Shown here: one piece after another, positions 61,529 through 64,000 of the stretch
How the letters are laid out: the number at the start of each line of letters is the position of its first letter
How positions within the stretch are numbered: position 1 is the stretch's first letter
Source: Alteromonas gilva
GTDB lineage: Bacteria > Pseudomonadota > Gammaproteobacteria > Enterobacterales > Alteromonadaceae
DNA: 64,000 bases
Direction of reading: 5' to 3'
NCBI RefSeq assembly: GCF_028595265.1
Contig: NZ_JAQQXP010000001.1
Span: forward strand, 3,034,938 to 3,098,937
Notes under the pieces: model-generated
The model's database searches: none
What the model was told of the DNA's origin: nothing
What the model saw: the letters and a program-made list of their open reading frames with translations, nothing else
Translations under genes and position numbers: made by a program

Positions 61529-63076
61529 TTACTCAGCCTGATAGCCTATCCTGAATCCGCCCCAATGCCTATTGTTTACAAATATTGGCGCAGACAAATC
61601 ATGCATCACCTCGCCGGTATCACGCTTATAGGTTTGTAATAAAAAGCTTTCCGTATTTTTGCCACAGCGGCTACCGGTATAATCGTCAAATATTCGTTTG
61701 GTTCGGCTTTTTGCCAAATCGACGTCGTAATCACCCGTCATTGCATGACTAAATTTTTTATTATGGGTTGGGAAATAGCCATTTTTATCAACCGCTCCGG
61801 CATAAACAATAAAGCTATTTTCTTGCAAAATAGGCTCCTGAATACCAGGTAATTGCTTATCCGTGAACTGGTCAAACTGCGTAGTGAACTTTTGCGGATT
61901 AGTATTCGGCACGGGCTTGTATTGAAAATCAAATAACTGTTGTTCGCTAATACCGCCGTCTCGGATGGCATTTTCAAATAACTGACCAATTCTGCTTGCT
62001 GCATCTTGTGCAATACGCTGCACATGCGCGTTACGGTTATCCAGCTCAAATACCTGCAACTGGCGAAAGATGTCTTCAGTTTGGTGGCTAAGGGATAACA
62101 CTTTTTCTGACACATCACTGAGTTCATGCTCCAGATATTTAGTATTATCATTCAGATCGCTCGTATTAGCGCCTATTCCCAGGTTCGCCTCACCATGCAT
62201 ATCGACCGTATCTTTCATCACTGCCATCGACGATGCAGCAATACTCGACGCTTCACTCGCCGACTTAATTAAATTTGACGACTCATTGATCATCTGCGAC
62301 ATCTCTTCGCCAGCCGCAGACACCCTTTCAATAGCCTGCACCGAGTTCTGACTGTAGGTATTGATTTCGTTTAACACTGCATCAATGCCCTGGGTGGCAT
62401 CAGTGGTTTTTTTAGCCAGATCGCGTACTTCGTCGGCTACTACCGCAAACCCACGGCCCTGATCGCCAGCACGAGCAGCCTCTATTGCAGCGTTAAGCGC
62501 TAGCATGTTGGTTTGATCTGCGAGTTGGTTGATGGTAGTGGTGATACTGCCAATTGACTCTGCACTGCTGCGCAGACTCTCCAGCATCGATTTAGAATCG
62601 CTGATCTGTTGAATGAGATTTTCCTGTTGACGCAATATATCAGCTAACAATTTTCGGCTTCGTTGTGTCATGTCATCCGACGTTCTAATTTCTTCTTCGG
62701 CTTGACCCGCATGTTCTATGAGCTCAAGATTACCGGACTCTATGTGCTTAATTTGGTTGGCAATGTCCTCAACACTGGCAACCTGCTGTTTAAACATACC
62801 GGCAAGCTTATCGAGAAAATAAGAAACATTGGCGCCACCTATCGCAACGCGACTGGCAGATTGGCTAATACGCTCAGCCCTTTGATTAAACTCAGTGAAT
62901 CCAACGGACTGCGAACTACTTTCTTCACCATTCGCAAACGCTGAACAAGCGTAATAGGTTACCAAACAAGAACAAAAACCAATAACAACCGATACCATCG
63001 CCCAAGAGACGTCAAATAGTGCTAACACAGCACTGACGATAACAATACTAACCAGCTGACTTATTACAATCTTCAT
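61529..63076 (-). CDS. Methyl-accepting chemotaxis protein with C-terminal sensor-like region
   Basis: The 515-residue chemoreceptor has two close N-terminal hydrophobic segments (about 5-25 and 28-45) and almost no periplasmic loop. The methylation/signalling helices follow, with the highly conserved tip TNMLALNAAIEAARAGDQGRGFAVVADEVR at residues about 190-219. Instead of ending there, it has about 140 further residues, including NGYFPTHNKKFS and HWGGFRIGYQAE, which resemble a cytoplasmic Cache-like sensor placed at the C-terminus. The signal is unknown. It lies upstream of hvfA on the same strand. Confidence 0.88.
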   Translation of the reverse strand: MKIVISQLVSIVIVSAVLALFDVSWAMVSVVIGFCSCLVTYYACSAFANGEESSSQSVGFTEFNQRAERISQSASRVAIGGANVSYFLDKLAGMFKQQVASVEDIANQIKHIESGNLELIEHAGQAEEEIRTSDDMTQRSRKLLADILRQQENLIQQISDSKSMLESLRSSAESIGSITTTINQLADQTNMLALNAAIEAARAGDQGRGFAVVADEVRDLAKKTTDATQGIDAVLNEINTYSQNSVQAIERVSAAGEEMSQMINESSNLIKSASEASSIAASSMAVMKDTVDMHGEANLGIGANTSDLNDNTKYLEHELSDVSEKVLSLSHQTEDIFRQLQVFELDNRNAHVQRIAQDAASRIGQLFENAIRDGGISEQQLFDFQYKPVPNTNPQKFTTQFDQFTDKQLPGIQEPILQENSFIVYAGAVDKNGYFPTHNKKFSHAMTGDYDVDLAKSRTKRIFDDYTGSRCGKNTESFLLQTYKRDTGEVMHDLSAPIFVNNRHWGGFRIGYQAE

Positions 63077-63526
63077 TGTTGAACTTCTTATCTCAAGCTT
63101 CTTTAACTAATAGCTTACTATAGACCATTTACGTTAATAAACTGTTAATTTACTAGCCATATATTCATTCGTTGAGCTAAAGGATAAGTCCTTCTCCGGG
63201 GATTAGCACTGTGTGAAATCGCACATACTTATATCTGCCGCTCATTATAAACATCATACGCAGGGTGAGCGCTGTACGAATTGCGCATTAATATAACAAT
63301 CTCAAGAGAAGTATTGTGGGTTAAGAGTTAAGGGTTAAAGCGATGAAAAGGGGAAAGCGTCAGTGAGTAAAATAAAGTGGTGAAATACAAGTAGCGCTGT
63401 AAATTGGCGGCGGCGCAAGATTGTGAATGTATTGGCTGCAGCACAACAGTGGTTACCAGGTGTTTGCAATGCTAAAGGTCATTCCCGGCACATTGATGCA
63501 TTGATTTTGTATTTTCGACCAGACAC
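63077..63526. other. Gene-free region between chemoreceptor gene and rRNA operon end
   Basis: About 450 bases contain the upstream region of the chemoreceptor. Short purine-rich near-repeats (GTTAAGAGTTAAGGGTTAAAG at 63320-63340) are present. I see no gene. Confidence 0.45.
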
Positions 63527-63554
63527 AAAAAAGGCCCACTCAACTGAGTGGGCC
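63527..63554 (-). terminator. rRNA operon terminator
   Basis: On the minus strand GGCCCACTCA/TGAGTGGGCC forms a perfect 10-bp stem with a 2-nt loop, followed by TTTTTT. It lies 14 nt past the 5S end. Confidence 0.9.
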
Positions 63555-63567
63555 TTCTTCTTAATGG

Positions 63568-63687
63568 GAGCCTGGCGGTGTGCTACTCTCACATGGGGAG
63601 ACCCCACACTACCATCGCCGCTAATACGTTTCACTACTGAGTTCGGAATGGGATCAGGTGGTGCCGTATCGCTATGGCCGCCAGACA
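63568..63687 (-). rRNA. rrf: 5S ribosomal RNA
   Basis: The minus strand begins TGTCTGGCGGCCATAGC and ends near CCGCCAGGCT, so the 5' and 3' ends pair as in 5S rRNA. The conserved loops CCGAACTCAG and GTGTGGGGTCTCCCCATG are present. About 120 nt; the ends are set by the terminal stem. Confidence 0.95.
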
Positions 63688-63913
63688 AAGTCGTGCAAAA
63701 TCGAGTGCTCTTCTCGACTTTTGCGCAAGGAGGACAAACAGTACCCTCAGGTGCTGGCCATCATCCTCTTGTAAACTGTCTTTAAAAAAAATTTAAATTA
63801 ACAATTTTGGAATCTGATACGTTCTTCAATACTCACGAGTAACTTAGCTACTCTTTGACTTAATTAGTCAGCCATTGCCATCAACATCTAAATGTAAAGC
63901 CATTTAGGCGTTG

Positions 63914-64000
63914 TATGGTTAAGCCTCTCGGGCAATTAGTACAGGTTAGCTTAACGCCTTGCAACGCTTCCACACCCTGCCTATCAACGTTGTAGTCTAC
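63914..64000 (-). rRNA. rrl: 23S ribosomal RNA, 3' end (cut by window edge)
   Basis: The minus strand reads into GTTGATAGGCAGGGTGTGGAAG and ends GAGGCTTAACCAT, the conserved 3' terminus of gammaproteobacterial 23S rRNA (GAGGCTTAACCTT in E. coli). The gene continues beyond the window. A 226-nt spacer without tRNA separates it from 5S. Confidence 0.93.

Noticed and set aside
63423..63785. 120-codon frame over the 5S rRNA
   Set aside because: It overlaps 5S rRNA and its terminator.

Overview
The window looks like chromosomal DNA of a marine gammaproteobacterium, most likely Alteromonadaceae. This rests on gene content and order: a complete histidine operon with a His-codon leader peptide, bioA divergent from bioBFCD, the apt-dnaX-ybaB / recR-htpG-adk neighbourhood, PqiABC, and an rRNA operon end. 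No database search was possible, so family names come from motifs and remembered family sequences.

Layout. 1-2.7 kb: the N-terminus of an amidohydrolase-like lipoprotein, dusC, a DUF1289 protein preceded by an overlapping 51-codon ORF under a MetJ-box-like promoter, and an M14-type peptidase. 3.1-4.75 kb: two divergent tRNA operons (Ala-Glu-Glu-Glu leftward, Val-Val rightward), with tRNA-Glu in a near-perfect 231-bp tandem repeat. 5-15 kb: a degenerate receiver-TPR protein, a GNAT, moaA, an ATM1-type ABC exporter, class II DAHP synthase, a BtuCD-like importer with a small tyrosine phosphatase, and pepE. 15-20 kb: biotin genes bioD, C, F, B and divergent bioA around a BirA-like operator. 20-27 kb: a DUF2937 protein, a GNAT/C39-like fusion paired with a RimK-like ATP-grasp enzyme, a Ca/Na antiporter and asnS. 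27-37.5 kb: pqiABC, a diguanylate cyclase, an RND adaptor and pump, GNAT and CBS proteins. 37.6-45 kb: hisL, attenuator and hisGDCBHAF(IE). 45-48.2 kb: a solute-binding-like protein, a DSD1-like PLP enzyme, MAPEG and adk. 48.5-51.2 kb: htpG and recR.

51.4-55.3 kb is an AT-rich accessory segment separating recR from ybaB-dnaX. It holds a PD-(D/E)XK-like ORF, an ABC-2 exporter pair, a 5'-truncated ORF and an IS10-like IS4-family element without a visible target duplication. 55.4-59.1 kb holds ybaB, dnaX (with a candidate -1 frameshift site for the gamma subunit), apt and a 40-codon membrane ORF directly upstream of apt. 59.2-61.4 kb is a three-gene MNIO (DUF692) RiPP cluster of the HvfABC/bufferin type; its precursor has 16 EGKCG motifs, mostly in six 17-residue tandem repeats. 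The window ends with a chemoreceptor carrying a C-terminal sensor-like region, 5S rRNA and the 3' end of 23S rRNA, all leftward.

The best candidates for something little described are the expanded EGKCG metallophore precursor cluster, the MetJ-like operator plus hairpin in front of the DUF1289 bicistron, the dnaX recoding site, the C39/GNAT + ATP-grasp pair, and the accessory insertion between recR and ybaB.
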